Assembly (NCBI GenBank): GCA_022315425.1
Contig: JAIUPT010000021.1
Span: 1,302,001 to 1,366,000 of the forward strand
Direction of reading: 5' to 3'
Length of the DNA stretch: 64,000 nt
Origin: Pseudevernia furfuracea
Lineage: Eukaryota > Ascomycota > Lecanoromycetes > Lecanorales > Parmeliaceae
In this document: piece after piece, positions 10,409-22,867 of the stretch
How positions within the stretch are numbered: the first letter of the stretch is position 1
Layout of the letters: every line of letters begins with the position of its first letter
The notes under the pieces: model-generated
What the model was told of the DNA's origin: nothing
The model's input: the letters and a program-made list of their open reading frames with translations, nothing else
The model's database searches: none
Program-made: the position numbers and the translations under genes

Positions 10409-12680
10409 TCTTTTGTCTTTTTCTTTTTCCTTTTTCTTTTCTCCTACGAGTTTAACGAGTCCACGAGTTAACTAGGTATAACGAGACTACGAGTAATCAA
10501 CTTGAGCTGCTTTCCAATAATAAATTAATGCACCTTGAAGAAAGTACTTGCATCTTTGATGCTTGTCATCACTTCGCCTGTGCATCCATCAGACTTAACC
10601 CACTTCGCCTTGCTTCCCGCTGACCGCCACTGCTGGTCAGACCCGTCGGCGACCTGCGTCCTCATCCTTTCATAGCATGGCCTTCGTCAATGCTTGAGGA
10701 GCCCCGTCACCAGTGCTCATCTGTAGCAGTAGGCTTTCGTTGGGCGTTGGGGAAGGTGCCATTGGATTTCTTCAGATCAAGGGCGATCGATCATGGGACC
10801 CGGCGATGACGATAGCCCCATGCAAGATTGGATCAGATACATCCTTTCACAGTCACCCCCAAAGCCGAGTTGGATTTTCTTGACGGAAACATTTCCGTTC
10901 GAGCTGACTTACCACATACCCTGTGCCCTGGAGAGCCGTTCCGCCCGCGGCAGTCTTGTTACATCCCGAGACATTGGGCATTGGATGGTTCTTTTCTTCT
11001 TCGACTTGGCTGTAGCCATTATTGCTGTTTCGCGCTTTCGAACCCGAGTCATGATTGGATGTGCTACGCACGGTGTTTTGTTGCTGTCGAGGAGCAGGAG
11101 CAGAAAGGATCCGGTTGAGAGGGAATCTTCTGTAGCAACCAACCTTGAACAGCATCCTCTTCAGGCACGATTACTACGCTTTGCGACATCTCTCGACTTT
11201 GATTCGCTCTCCCTATCTGCTTACATATGTGCAGCATTGTGTCTGGTTTTCGGTTTGATACTAAAATCCCCCCATCCACAATTTGAGCCGACAATGCTCT
11301 CTCCCAATGTCTTGAGTCTTTGCACTTCCCGATCCTGCCGTTGCGACGGTGATGTTTGCTCTTGCACACAGATCTAGGTGCACGGCCTCGATCTCGTCGT
11401 GTGAGATGAGCCTTCGCTTGACGTGTCTGCTCAAGGCCGTCGCCGTGCAAACTACAGGATCCCAGGGAGTATGGTTTCTCAGCTTGTTTTGATGGATGAA
11501 TATTCATGAATGCAGAAACAAATCAATGTGTATCCCACTGATCGTGATTCCCGCAAACCTAGGGTCCACTCATGATATCTACCAGCGACTTTCTCCGGAA
11601 AATCCACCAGGGCTCAAGTTGAAAGCCCCCCCCCCCAAAATCACCCAAGCGTGACAACCATCAAAGAGTGCGCTCGCTCACTAGCTACCCACCGCCCGAG
11701 CCAGGATCTATGCTATGCTTACGGCTCCGGACTGAGAAGAGAAAAGCTGGGCTACGGACTAGATAATCAATCCCTTATTAGCCACGAGCTCACGAGCCAG
11801 CCGAACCTGTCAATCTCTCCAACATTGACCACGTACCTGGATACGCGCCTGTCATGTCCGCCTCGAACGGATCGATCAAAGAAAGCCCTGACTGAACAAT
11901 GGCGCCTCGCACGGGAAGCGCGCACCTGAAACCCACCGCCACGTGCGAAAGATTCGCTTTTCTCGCACACACGGCCCTCGTATGTCTTTGTCGAGTCGAG
12001 CAATGCGTTTGTGGACGAGCGAGTTTTGCTTCAGTGTGAAATGAATCCGACCTTGTTCGGAGCGGCTGCTCCTCATTGTTATGGAGGGTACGGCGTACGT
12101 ACCCATGTACTCTGGTTCAATGGAAACCTACTTGGGTAGCTGCTTCTTCTTCTTCTTCCGATGTCTCTGTGCTTCGGTTCGATGTGCACATGTTCTGTAT
12201 ATACATCCCATTTGGTTTCTCGCTGATGATCCTTGACCCTCAACCCATGAACAGGATTGCCACATCGTTGACGCCTCGCACGCGCGCTCATACGTTACCG
12301 AACGCGGCAGAATTGTTGACTTTATAACAGACAGGGGGGGTGTTATCGTGCTAGCCTTTCTCCTCCATCCACGTCCAATTGATCTCGTCCTTGATCCTCC
12401 TAAACCCCCACCCTGGCTATACATACCCCATTAACGCCTAACTCGCAATCGTCGCTCTCGTTAATGACCTCCCTTTGATGATTCCACGACGTACCGCTGA
12501 ACCACATCAAGACTTCGCTGCCGATGACAACCAGCACCGATTCCGGCCCGACAGTCCATATGGCCTAAACACCCCCCTTCACAGTCCCCTATTACACCCG
12601 GAGACTTCACCTGCATTTTGGTTTCAACGCTTTGGCTTTTCGGGCAGCCTGGGTTAGAGATTTCTTCGGCTGGGAGTTGG

Positions 12681-13590
12681 ATGCACACACACACACACAC
12701 ACACACTCTCTCTCTCTCTCTCTCTCTCTCTCCCTGTTTACTAAATAATCATCCTCTACTATCGAAAGGCCAACGCAGTCAATTAATCAATTAATCTATC
12801 TATCTATCAATCTATATATCTATCCATCCATACACATGGTACTCGTGCACCTCCTTTTTTGATACATACTTACATTGAACAACCTCTCCCCCCCCCAAAA
12901 CCCCCAAGTCTATTCAAAACAAGCTTTCCAAACCTCAATTGAAAAAAGAGTATCAAAGTGAGTGAGTAAGTGAGTGAGTTGAGTCAGCCGTGTTTATATA
13001 TATATAAAAAAAATATATAAAATATAAAAAAAAGAGGTCGAGGTCACTCTTCTTCGAACGCAGGAAAGAAAAGAAAAGAAAGAAGGGAGGGAGAGAGAGA
13101 GGGAGGGAGAGGGAGAAGACGAATCCCCTAAATCCCCGACCCCCCCCCCCCCCCACGACAACTTTCCACGCATAGATAGATAGATGAGATAGATAGATGA
13201 GATAGGCATAGATATAGATAGATATACGTACGTAACGTAACGTAACGAGACGGAGGTTTTTGGAGAGAAAAAAGTAAAAAGACAAAAAAACAAAAAAAAG
13301 AACACTCCGAGACTAGCTGGTGCCGCCAGCCAGTTCTGTGGAAGGGACCAGTATTCGAAAAAGATCCAAGGGGAGGGGGAGGGAGGGCCAGAATTATGTA
13401 TGTATGTATCAGTTAGTCCAGTCCAGTCCAGTCAGAGTCCCCCTCCCTTTTCGAAGTTACCCCTACTCGGGCCCGGTTTGCAGTCGGGTTTTGGTTGACG
13501 AAGGAGGGGAGGGATGGAAACCCACATTGGGGGCAGGCACGACTGGCGTGTGCACTACGACGGGGGGGGGGGGGGGGGGGGGGTTTCTCG
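12681..13590. repeat. Cluster of microsatellites and homopolymer runs
   Basis: Within 0.9 kb there are (CA)n then (CT)n at ~12684-12733, (TCTA)n/(ATCC)n at ~12795-12833, (GTGA)n at ~12958-12980, (TA)n with poly-A at ~12997-13033, purine-rich tracts at ~13067-13120, fifteen C at 13140-13154, (GATA)n at ~13172-13222, cgtaa repeats at ~13227-13247, (TATG)n near 13397, agtcc repeats near 13414-13433, and 22 consecutive G at 13562-13583. Lengths of such runs are prone to sequencing and assembly error. Confidence 0.85.
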
Positions 13591-14057
13591 ATTCAGTCAG
13601 TCGGTGATGATGTATATCTCGAAATCTCTTATTTATTTTGCTAGAGTTTTTGGACGAATCACGGCAAGGGGTTTAGTTTAGACTGGGGGAGTCTTGACCA
13701 CGGAACCTCGTTTTGTGTAACCCTTCAGCGATCGAGTAAGGAGATTTCCAATCCGTAGAAGGGGTCTATTAGATTAGATTGAGATCCTCCCCAAAAAGTT
13801 ACTTTTGCATTATCCCCAATTCATTGAACAATACCCCCGCACCTCATCCATCCAGTCGAAAGCCAAAAACATTTTGCTATAGCGTGGCTGGCGGGGTATC
13901 AGGCTATAAGTACAAATACAGAAAACGGTACAAAAAAAATGTAATAAAAGCGCCATTCGCCTCTGCTAATGCCTGAATCCAACCCATCTGACCGGCAAAC
14001 ATCTTCGCTAATGCTAATATCATGATGTATGATGGTCACCATGTAATCGATGAATGA

Positions 14058-17000
14058 TCATTGCTGAAGGTTTCTCTCAGCTGCTTCATCTGTCAAAGAC
14101 AGCGGAGGCACCTTCTCGTCCTCCTCGATAGTACTACCGAGTGCATCCCGGGCTGTCCCGTGAGATATCGAGTTTGCTGAAGATCGATGGAGGAGCGTAG
14201 GCCGTGGCGTCAATGCGGTGTCCTCACCTGGGGAGTGTAGGGCTTGCAGATCTTCGCCATGATATGGTATAGCATTCCGCGAGCTCAGGCGCTTCAGGAA
14301 GCTGGGTCTTGCGGGTAGCGAAAATTTCTTGTTTTCATTTTGGGCTTTTTCGACGACTTTCGTCGCTAGATCATGGGCGGTGCCCTGCAGGTCAGGCATC
14401 GGTTGATCAGGTTGGTTTAGGTAGTCTTCCAACATGGATTTGAGCACAGCAGCCCTCACTGGCTTGGCCAAGTAGTTGTTCATCCCAGCCTCTAAACACT
14501 TCTCCTTGTCGCCTTGAATGGCACTGGCTGTCATGGCAATGATCAAAACCCCTCGCACTGCGGGATCCTCGTCCGTGCGTATGAGTCTGGTTGCGTCGTA
14601 ACCGTCCAGCACAGGCATCTGCACGTCCATTAAAACGAGATGGAAAGGATTTTTCTCGGATGAACGCTGGCGGAGCGCTTCGACAGCTTGTAGGCCGTCA
14701 TTGTATGCTTCTGATTTGAATCCGAGCTTGGAGACGAAAGATACTGCGATCTTTTGGTTAATAGGGTTGTCCTCCGCTATGCATATTCGAAGTTCTTTCC
14801 GCGGAATCTGTGAGAGGTTTAAAAAGGAAGCTTTTGACAAGTTCTCTCCCTCAGAAGACCAGGTGGCCATTGCGTCTGGTGCTTGTGCAGCTATTGGAGC
14901 ATGGCCCTTCGTAGCCGTTTCCGCTGCTTTTGGGAATGTGATGGTAAAGTACACAGTCGTGCCGACACCCACTTGACTCTCCAGAGAGATTTTCCCATTC
15001 ATGACCTCGATGAGCGCTTTGCAAATGGAAAGACCAAGTCCACTACCACCAAATTCACGTTGAGTGCTGCTATCGGCTTGGGAAAAAGGTGTGAACAGTC
15101 GAGATACTTGATCTTGAGTAATCCCGATGCCAGTGTCGGCAACCGAGCATGTGACCGTGAGATTTTCCCTATCCTCATGTTCCCGCTTAGCTCTAACGCA
15201 GACCGATCCCTTCTTCGTGAATTTGTAGCTGTTGCTCATTGTATTCATGAACAATTGGTGTAGCCTCACGGGATCGCCCATCACCAAGAGCTCGGGATCT
15301 AGGTCTATGTCGACCTTGGTCTCGAGCCCTCTTTCATGGTTCGTAAAGATCAAGGCCCGGACAACTTCCATGATAGTCTCTTTGAGGTTCAGTGGGGAAT
15401 AGTACAGCTTCAACTTCCCAGCCTCTAGCTTCGAATAGTCTAGAATGTCATTGATGACAATCAGGAGTGTATCGGCGCAGACGCGAATGGAATTTGCGAA
15501 TTCCTTTTGGTCGTCGTTCAGGGGCGTTTCTTTTAACAGTTCGGACATACCAATGACGCCGTTCAGCGGCGTGCGGAGCTCATGCGATACGTTAGCAAGG
15601 AAGATGCTCTTTGCTTTAGCAGCCTCCTCCTTCAGTCTGACATTTTCTTTGGCCTCGGCTTCTGCGTTTTTAGCTTTGATTTCTGCCTCTCTGGCCTTCG
15701 CAAGTGCACGCTTTTGACTCTCTATCATGCTCTTATTTGAGGCCGATACTTTGGCAATGTGCTTAAAAAGCAAGGCGTTGGCGATAGAGATGCCGACCTG
15801 GTTGCAGAAAAGTCGGAGTACGCCTAGATTGCGGTCGGTGAAAGAATTGGGGTGGCCTTCGAGATACAAAACTCCAAGCAGATCCCTCCCTCGAATAATA
15901 GGCAGCGAGATCACAGACTTGGCTGACTCATTTGTAAGGAAACGCTCGTCGAGGGTCAAATTATGGACAAAGACAGCTTCTTTAAATCGCATTGTGTAGA
16001 GGAGTACTTGTTTTTGGGCTTCATTCCGAATCTCACTTATTGGCTGGGCCTCAGCAGATATGCCTTCGGATGTCCCACTTGCTGCTATGCACCAACCATT
16101 TTCACCTTCGATGATGACCGCGGCAAAGTCTGCTTGGGCGCCTGCAGATTCCAGGATAATCTCCGTCATTGTAGCTAGGAGACGATCTATCTGCAGTTCA
16201 GAGGATATCGCCTGGTTAAACTCCAAGATACTCTGCAGGTCTAGAACATCAAGCCCTAAGTCAGACACGTCCTGACCGGCGACCTTCGAATCGTCTTCAG
16301 TACCTGTTGGGGAGACCCAAGCTTGGGTTCTATCACCAGCGGTCTCTTTGCCTAGATTACGTGTTTCTTGACGCTCGTTCTCCTCGATGCGGAACTGTGT
16401 ATTGCCAATCTCGCCGATAGTACCTGCTGTCTGTATGGCAATGTCCCTGGTTTGTGATGTCGTTGACGCTCGAAGTACCCACTCGTGTTTTACCGTCAAT
16501 TGATCCACTTTCCCACTCGCGCCAATGCGCGAATACATTGCTATTGAGTCCTTTAGGATAGCACGCGCAGCTCGCCTGGCTCCTCGCCGAATATAGAAGT
16601 CCCCCTGCAATTCGAAGGCTAAAGCCTGCTCGAGTAGGAAATCGTGGAGCTGTGTATGGTCAATCGCGGCCTCGTACGCCTGGATTGCCTCGCCATAACG
16701 ACCCTCTATCTCAGCCAATTCAGCTTCAATCAAAAGCTCCCACATGAGATAATTAGCACTACACTCAACTTGCCATTGAGCTATGCGTGCTTTGTACTGT
16801 TTGACCTTGATTAGAATCGTTTCACGATTATGATCACTATTGCCCTCACGAAGTTGTGCGAGAAGGCAGAGTGAAGCGTAGAACATGCTAAGCCGAGAGA
16901 TCCGCATACTCCACAATTGGTGAATGCTGGTTGCAATCTCGCTACTGAGTTGAATCACCTTTTGATAGTGACCATAAAGGTAAAGCGGAATCATCTGTAG

Positions 17001-20000
17001 GCTGTTGTAGATGTCTCGAGGTCTTTCAACATTGGAGGAACGTGCGTCAATCAATGCCATGTAGTCTGCCGTACTATGTTCCTCATCGGACATTACCATT
17101 TCCGGGAAGTCTGTATAAGTCTTTCCTTGGAGCGAACGGGCAACTTGACGTGTTGCAGTCAGGAACACACCACCTCTCATGTCTGCATGCTCTATGTCAG
17201 CCCATGTCCTCACCAGTGTAGATATCCATCAAATATAACAAACCTACCTGAAGCCCAATCACCAAAGTCTTCCGCTCCTACCGAGCAGAAGACTTCGATG
17301 TCGCCCATATTGTCACCAATAGAAAGGCGCTGAAGGGCAATGCTTCCCACGGACAGAAGATACACGTGCTTGTCCCCAGACACAAGGGAGTATTCAATTG
17401 CTTCCTCCAAGAAGTCAAAGTGATCTCGCATGGGCGTACACAAATGCGCGATGAAGAGCGCGGAGACTGCCAACCCTCGGCCAAGCGTGTACGGATCTCC
17501 GTGTTGACTCAGAAGCTGTTTCGATAAATCGTGCATCTGGAGGCCAAAGGCTAAATCTTCACTTCGACTGATGCACACAAGGGCAAAATAAGAGAAACCA
17601 AGGCCGACTTGGGAGAACGTGCTCGGATGGGTCATATGAGTCTCAACCATCTTGAGTACCAGCTGATAGAACTTTGCGGGTGATTAGCGATGGCGGTGAA
17701 AAAAAAAAAAAAAAAAATAGAGAACCCAACATACCAATATGCTATTGCTCCAAAAAGCTGCGCTGGTTGCCTCTATTAGCACTGCACCTAATGCCACCAT
17801 GTTGCAATCTGCGTCCAGCGCCTTGCTGGTAATGCCCGCGAATTTTGCCTCTTGTACCAAATTGCGCAAGTCGTGACACTCTTTATCACAGGACGCCCAG
17901 GTCGGACTGTCGAAGAGGTCAATACCTAACTCAAGCAAAGACGTTTTCAACGAGCTGAAGCTCCCCTCCATGTTCCCCGCCTGGGCAAACAACTTGGATT
18001 GCAAAATCCAAGCAGGGGCCTTGTCGCTGGCTGTACGCGCCCCTGCGAATATAGAATCAAGCAAATTTTGAGCCTCGACAACTTGATCCTGATGCCAATA
18101 GAGCTCGGCAGCTTTCGTATACAAATTGAGGGTCTCGTCATAGTACGCATCTAGTACTCCCTCTTTCCAAGGTTCTGGCTGCATCAAAACAAGACATGAC
18201 CCGTAATACTGTAAAGCTGTTGGTCGAGCGCCAGACTGGATTGCCTTCTCAGCAGCTGCGGCTAACAGAGCCCGGAAGGGGTGACGGTATTCCACACGAT
18301 CTTTGATGACGCTGGCGGACTGACAGATGTGTCGAGCACGGTCGTACAACGAACCACTATCCAAGTCCAAGTATTTCATCATTGTTTGGACTAAGATGAA
18401 ATGCATCTTCTCGACATCATGACGTTGTATCAGGGACGCCGACGCTCGAACATATCGATCGTGCGAGAAGCTGAACTCGTCCTCGCTGCTGCCCGGCATA
18501 AGTATGTATGCCTGGAGCGTTGCCTGTAGGCCTTCTACCACATTCTTAGTAGGCTGTGGGGTGAAAACTTCCGCGACCTTTGGGTAGTCGACCTTGCCGT
18601 TTACCCCATTGTTATCGAGGTAATCGAATTCGCCGCTCAAGAGTCTCCGTATCAGCTTGAAAGAAAAGGTGGTCCCCAAGAGGGAGGCCCAAGCTAGAAT
18701 GGAACGTGCAGCTTGCGGTAGGTCTTGCAATTGTTTTGTAATGAAGCTCGTATTTAGTTGTTCACCATAAGAATTTGACTCGAGTTCGGCAAAAACTCTG
18801 TCAAGGTCATACTCCCACATAGATTCTTTCCACGAGTACCAGATACATCTTTTTCGATAGCATACTTCCAGCATTTGTCTCAGGTAGAAGGGATTTCCAC
18901 TGGTCTTTTCTAAGCACACCGCTGCCAAGGGTAGGCAATACTCCGGTGGTCGGAAGATTGTTGCGGAGACGTAATCGACAACGTCTTTTTCGCTGAGGGG
19001 TGATAACTTGACTGTTGTCAGGTTGGCGGCTTTGTTCCTCAGCACGGTTCCGACAGGCCTCGAGAGTTTCTCCTCGTCTCGACACGTCGTTATGATTACT
19101 ATGCCTAGCTTCTTAACTATGACGTGGGAGATCAAATCCAAGCTTTCTTCATCCGCGAATTGGATATCATCAAGGCACAGGCAGATCAACTTGTTGGTGG
19201 AGAGAATGCGCAGGACTTCGACAAAGATAGTTATGAATTTCAGCGATCGGGGATTCGCCCCTCCGCGAAGGAAGTCAGAACTTTTCTGATTCCCAGTGCT
19301 CATGCTGCCACTGAAGGCGCTGAGGGCGCTACGTGCACTGCTGGTGTTACTGTTGTCGCCCATTTCGGCTCTCATGGACTTGTTGAGCCCCTGCTGCGAG
19401 GAGAAGGCCGTAAATTTATGAGTGTACTGCACGTCTGTTGATATCAGATTTTCTGGTAGATCCAGCATACTGCAGGTCGAAGGCCACAAGCTGCGAATGT
19501 GCTTGCGGACCATATTGTGGTACTCGCTATTGACATCGCTTTCCGAGAATATCTGTCGGAACAATGATCCCATCGCTCGAAGGAGTGGTTCAAACGGTGC
19601 TTTTCTTGCAGGGTCAAATTTCGAGGAAGCAAAATAGCCCAACTTCCGAGTATCAGCTTGCGTACTTTGGATCAGACTTGATTTCCCTGCACCCGCTGCG
19701 CCAGTGATAGAAATAAGTTCACATCGACGTCTCCGTAGGGACTTATGGCTGCTCTGTCTTCTTGGGGTCTGGCTTGGTCCATGGGATTGCATACCAGAGC
19801 TGTCTGGCCTGAGGCCACTTTTTTGTGTCTCCAGAGTGATCGTGGTCAGGACGGATTCCCTGCTGTCATTGGCTTGAAGGGGAGGCTTTCCAACTGCCGC
19901 CACATTAGGGGTGTCGTGTGGGCTATGCACAAGCACTTCGGTTGAAGGAAATGGACCTAGTGCTGGGCTACTTTCGGAATTCCTGCCGGCTATCGAGCTT

Positions 20001-21520
20001 GTATCACTGGACCTGGTGCCAATTTCAAAACTGTCAAAGCGTTCACTGGTTGTTGAAGTACCTGAGGTTGAGCCAAAAGCATAGACACCAAGTTTGCCTC
20101 CGTCTCCGGACGGTTCCTGCAATTTCGCAACCTTTTCGATCACCTCGACTATCCTATTACGCTCTTCGTTCCTTCCAGCGATGTGTGTCGGAAGCACAAA
20201 AAATGACGACACGTCTTTAGACCCAATGTTGAAGTCCGCGAGGCCGTCATTGTCACCTTCCCCAAGCAGCCTTTGCACCTCGATAAGGTCGTACTTCAAC
20301 CCACTCGTTGAATGATATCGGTCATCCATCTGCTTCTGAGTCATCTTCTCAATTATTTTAGCGATGACATCGGGAACATCAATGCGCTCAGACGAGACTA
20401 GCGGGATCCTGCGACCGAGTACTGCTTGTATGATGGCGATGGGCGATTCGGCTTGGAATGGAGGCCTCCCAGTAAGCATGATCCAGAAGAGCACCCCAAG
20501 TCCATATATATCAGTCCTCGAGTTTGGCTCCGCAGGCATTCGCCCAGTCTGCTCTGGGGCGACATATTGGAGTTTGTACTTGACCCCAATTTCGCGTGAT
20601 AATGTAATCCACCCGCTACTTGTCAAGCCATTCTCGAATGACCTTGGTCCGGAGCCGAAATTGATGAGTTTGACCACACCGTTGTCACGATTGAAGTGGA
20701 AAGCGTCAGCCCTAAGGTCTCCATGGATGACCCTCAACCCATGATGTAGGAGCTCAAGACACTCGCAAGCACCGATCGCAAAATCAAGGAAAGTTGACAG
20801 GGACACCTGACCCTGAGAATCGGTAACATCGCTTTTCCCAAAGGCATCGTTTCCATCAGAGAACTTCGGAGCAAGAAATGCAGGACCGAGATCTAACAGA
20901 TCTTTCAGATAATTCCTTCCCGGCGATTCAAATATCGACACGATAAATGTCGCCTCATCTCCTTGAAGGCTTGGCAGCCTTATGAGGTCCAGTGGTTTGA
21001 CCGTGTGCGCAAAGTCTGGGTCCGAAGTCTGTATGAAGCTCTTGCAGAGGTGAAATTCGCGTTCGATGCGTAAAACATGGGTGGAGATCCGAGCAACAAT
21101 CGGAGTATATGTTCTCTCCCTATCTGTTCTTGACGATCCCAAATCATTGCTTCCTGCTGTACCTTGAGTACCTTGGCTTCCGGTACGGTGATGTCTCAGT
21201 ATAGGTCGTGGGCCTAGACGAGGGGAGCTCGCGGTCGAGTTTGTCTTGGCAACGCCTTGGAAAGAAGAAGAGGCACTTGAGGTCTCATGGCTCAGGTGTT
21301 TGAGACCAAAGACGTGCCAATTGTCGTAAGTCTGGCCCCATGCGAGTCAGTAAAGACGTCTTTAACAGGCCTTGTCCTCGCTCACTGAGTGAAATGGTTG
21401 GATCGATTGATCCCATGTGTAGCCGCTTAGCTGGGCGAGTCGCTCATATAGGCGAGGAGGAGGTTGCAGTGCCTGTCCATCTTCTTTACTGTCCGGATCC
21501 CTCATGCTGTCATTGTTCAT
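14058..21520 (-). CDS. Group X hybrid histidine kinase (kinase-like, AAA-type ATPase, GAF, HisKA, HATPase, receiver)
   Basis: Proposed exons: 21520-21386, 21331-17735, 17671-17248, 17182-14058 (introns 54, 63 and 65 nt), giving 2426 residues. The ATG at 21520 follows an in-frame stop; exon 1 ends at a GTGAGC donor, and exon 2 starts after a TACTGAC branch and CAG. Domains: a serine/threonine-kinase-like domain (~130-400) with HGDL (248-251) where HRDL is usual, NFGSG (269-273) where DFG is usual, and APEQTGRMP; an AAA-type ATPase with Walker A GAAGAGKSS (589-597); a helical repeat region; GAF (~1715-1860); a coiled linker; HisKA with SHELRTPLNG (phospho-acceptor His1919); HATPase with VADTGIGI and FGGSGLGLS; receiver with LMDVQMP (Asp2238) and a TASAIQG...K switch. 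This order defines group X, relatives of fission yeast Mak2/Mak3, which sense peroxide upstream of the SAPK pathway. The N-terminal kinase-like domain is probably inactive. A 19-nt A run (T on the sense strand) sits in intron 2. Confidence 0.92.
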
Positions 21521-21949
21521 ATAGACATAGCAGAACGCTTATGTCGACGACGAGGAGTAATCGCGACGGACTTCACCTGTGTTAGATCAAGCAAGTGGAG
21601 CCGATAGCGCCTTGGCATGGTTACCCAGTCAAGCTTTCAATACGTCAGCGCGCCATGTATTACAAGTCATCTGGAGAATAGAGAGACTGCTACAGATCCA
21701 TGCAGAAAGGAGGTCTTGGATGAAGAGATTGCGAATTGTCAGTCTCTAGGTTATTAGTCTCCCATAGTGAGTACAGGGAAACAGTTTCTGACCAAGTCTA
21801 CACTTCAAACACAAGTGAAGAAAGAGACTATGAAATGCTACACGATCCATGATGGTAATGGTTGAACACGGACAAGGGTATCGCTGCTTGAATTCCGGGG
21901 AGACCGCTGAACAGTGACATGACAATGGCTCCGTGTACGAGGGCTGTTT
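21521..21949. other. Intergenic region upstream of the histidine kinase
   Basis: This 429 bp separates the histidine kinase start from the 3' end of the WW-domain gene on the same strand. It should hold the kinase promoter and 5' UTR. No clear element is visible. Confidence 0.4.
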
Positions 21950-22867
21950 TTAGAACATGCCTCCACCCATTCCACCCATTCCACCCATTCCACCCATCAT
22001 CATGTCTCCAAGAAGCAGACCCCCCATAAGTCCACCAGCTAACGGCAGGCCATATCCACCACCATAACCCCCTCCATACGGTCGAGAATATGGGTATTGC
22101 GGCCTGACGAATGTAGCATTGGGATTGGCATACGGACCTTGCGTGTAGGGGTTATAGCCATAGCCTCCACGCGGCGGTCCCATGCCCTGCGGAGGCTCGA
22201 TGTAGATATCCTTCCCATCCTTGCCCTTGCCAACATGCTGCGGCTCCCCGGTCTGTGCAGCCCTTGACATTGCCTGCCGCAACTCCTGATGGCGCTGATA
22301 AGCTCGCTCTTCCTCCACTGCACGCTGGGCCCGTTCTTGCTCACGCTGCTGGTGGGTAGTGTGTGTCATCTTGTCTTTCATTCTGCGACCGAACTTAGTG
22401 ACGCCGGTGGGCGGATTGGGGTCTCGGGGTGGGAGTTCTGCGTTGCCGGCGCCAGCCTGCTTGGAATGATGATGATGGTCGCCGTCGTCATCACTGCTCT
22501 CTGCTGCAATATCGGCCTGGCTTGGAACCCTGAGAGAACCCTTGATTTTTTGTCTCTCCTTTGAGTCTAGGCTGGTCATGTATTGTTCGTCGTCATAAGG
22601 ATGGCACCAGATTGATCGTGGCGGCTCGACGTTGGTGTCGACAAAGAATTGGTGATGGTTTTGCGGGTCGTATTGTCTGACCCAGCCGTGAGGCAGAGGC
22701 CGGCCTTCATCTTCCATGCTGCGGCGGGTCTGTGGTGGAATGCCATTGCGTGCTTTGTGTGGTACCGAGGTGTTCGCGGTTGTGTTGTTCGCAGGTCTGT
22801 TCGAGGAGCTTGAAGATCCTGCGACTTCGTCGTAAGAAGGTGGCGCGTCTGTAGGTGTGGGATCCAT
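21950..22867 (-). CDS. WW-domain protein with Gly/Met-rich C-terminus (Wwm1-like layout)
   Basis: A 305-residue single-exon protein from the ATG at 22867. It opens with a PPSY motif (residues 9-12), a ligand type for WW domains. One WW domain lies at ~57-92: LPHGWVRQYDP with Trp62 and FFVDTNVEPPRSIW with Trp87. A charged helical stretch (QQREQERAQRAVEEERAYQR, ~173-192) follows. The C-terminus is Gly/Tyr/Pro-rich, then GGLMGGLLLGDMMMGG, and ends in GMG repeats coded by four 9-bp repeats at ~21962-21997. The layout (N-terminal WW, low-complexity middle, short hydrophobic Gly/Met/Leu segment) resembles yeast Wwm1, a WW protein that binds the metacaspase; that link is inference. It may act as an adaptor for PPxY proteins. 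Confidence 0.75.
   Translation of the reverse strand: MDPTPTDAPPSYDEVAGSSSSSNRPANNTTANTSVPHKARNGIPPQTRRSMEDEGRPLPHGWVRQYDPQNHHQFFVDTNVEPPRSIWCHPYDDEQYMTSLDSKERQKIKGSLRVPSQADIAAESSDDDGDHHHHSKQAGAGNAELPPRDPNPPTGVTKFGRRMKDKMTHTTHQQREQERAQRAVEEERAYQRHQELRQAMSRAAQTGEPQHVGKGKDGKDIYIEPPQGMGPPRGGYGYNPYTQGPYANPNATFVRPQYPYSRPYGGGYGGGYGLPLAGGLMGGLLLGDMMMGGMGGMGGMGGGMF
21962..21997. repeat. Four 9-bp tandem repeats coding the Gly-Met-Gly tail
   Basis: The unit tccacccat is repeated four times and encodes Met-Gly-Gly on the minus strand at the end of the WW-domain protein. Confidence 0.85.

Larger units (their letters stand above)
9676..14057. other. 4.4 kb gene-poor interval with dense simple repeats
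   Basis: This lies between the 3' ends of two converging genes (Q-rich protein and histidine kinase). No ORF looks like a real protein. The longest ATG ORF is 10793-11377 (194 codons, two hydrophobic stretches) and I would not annotate it. The segment 12681-13590 is unusually rich in simple sequence: (CA)n/(CT)n, (TCTA)n, (GTGA)n, (TA)n, poly-A, purine tracts, a C-run, (GATA)n and a G-run. A 9-bp unit tgccgatca is repeated three times at 10382-10408. Confidence 0.5.

Noticed and set aside
11034..11048. tRNA B-box-like sequence on the minus strand (gggttcgaaag)
   Set aside because: No matching A box or cloverleaf could be built around it, and the B box ends wrongly.
10793..11377. 194-codon plus-strand ORF with two hydrophobic stretches
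   Set aside because: No similarity recognised, odd composition, overlapped by several antisense frames of similar length, and no splice or promoter context.
12953..13305. Minus-strand ORFs of 103-110 codons rich in Phe, Leu, Ser and Tyr
   Set aside because: They are translations of microsatellites and poly-A/purine tracts.
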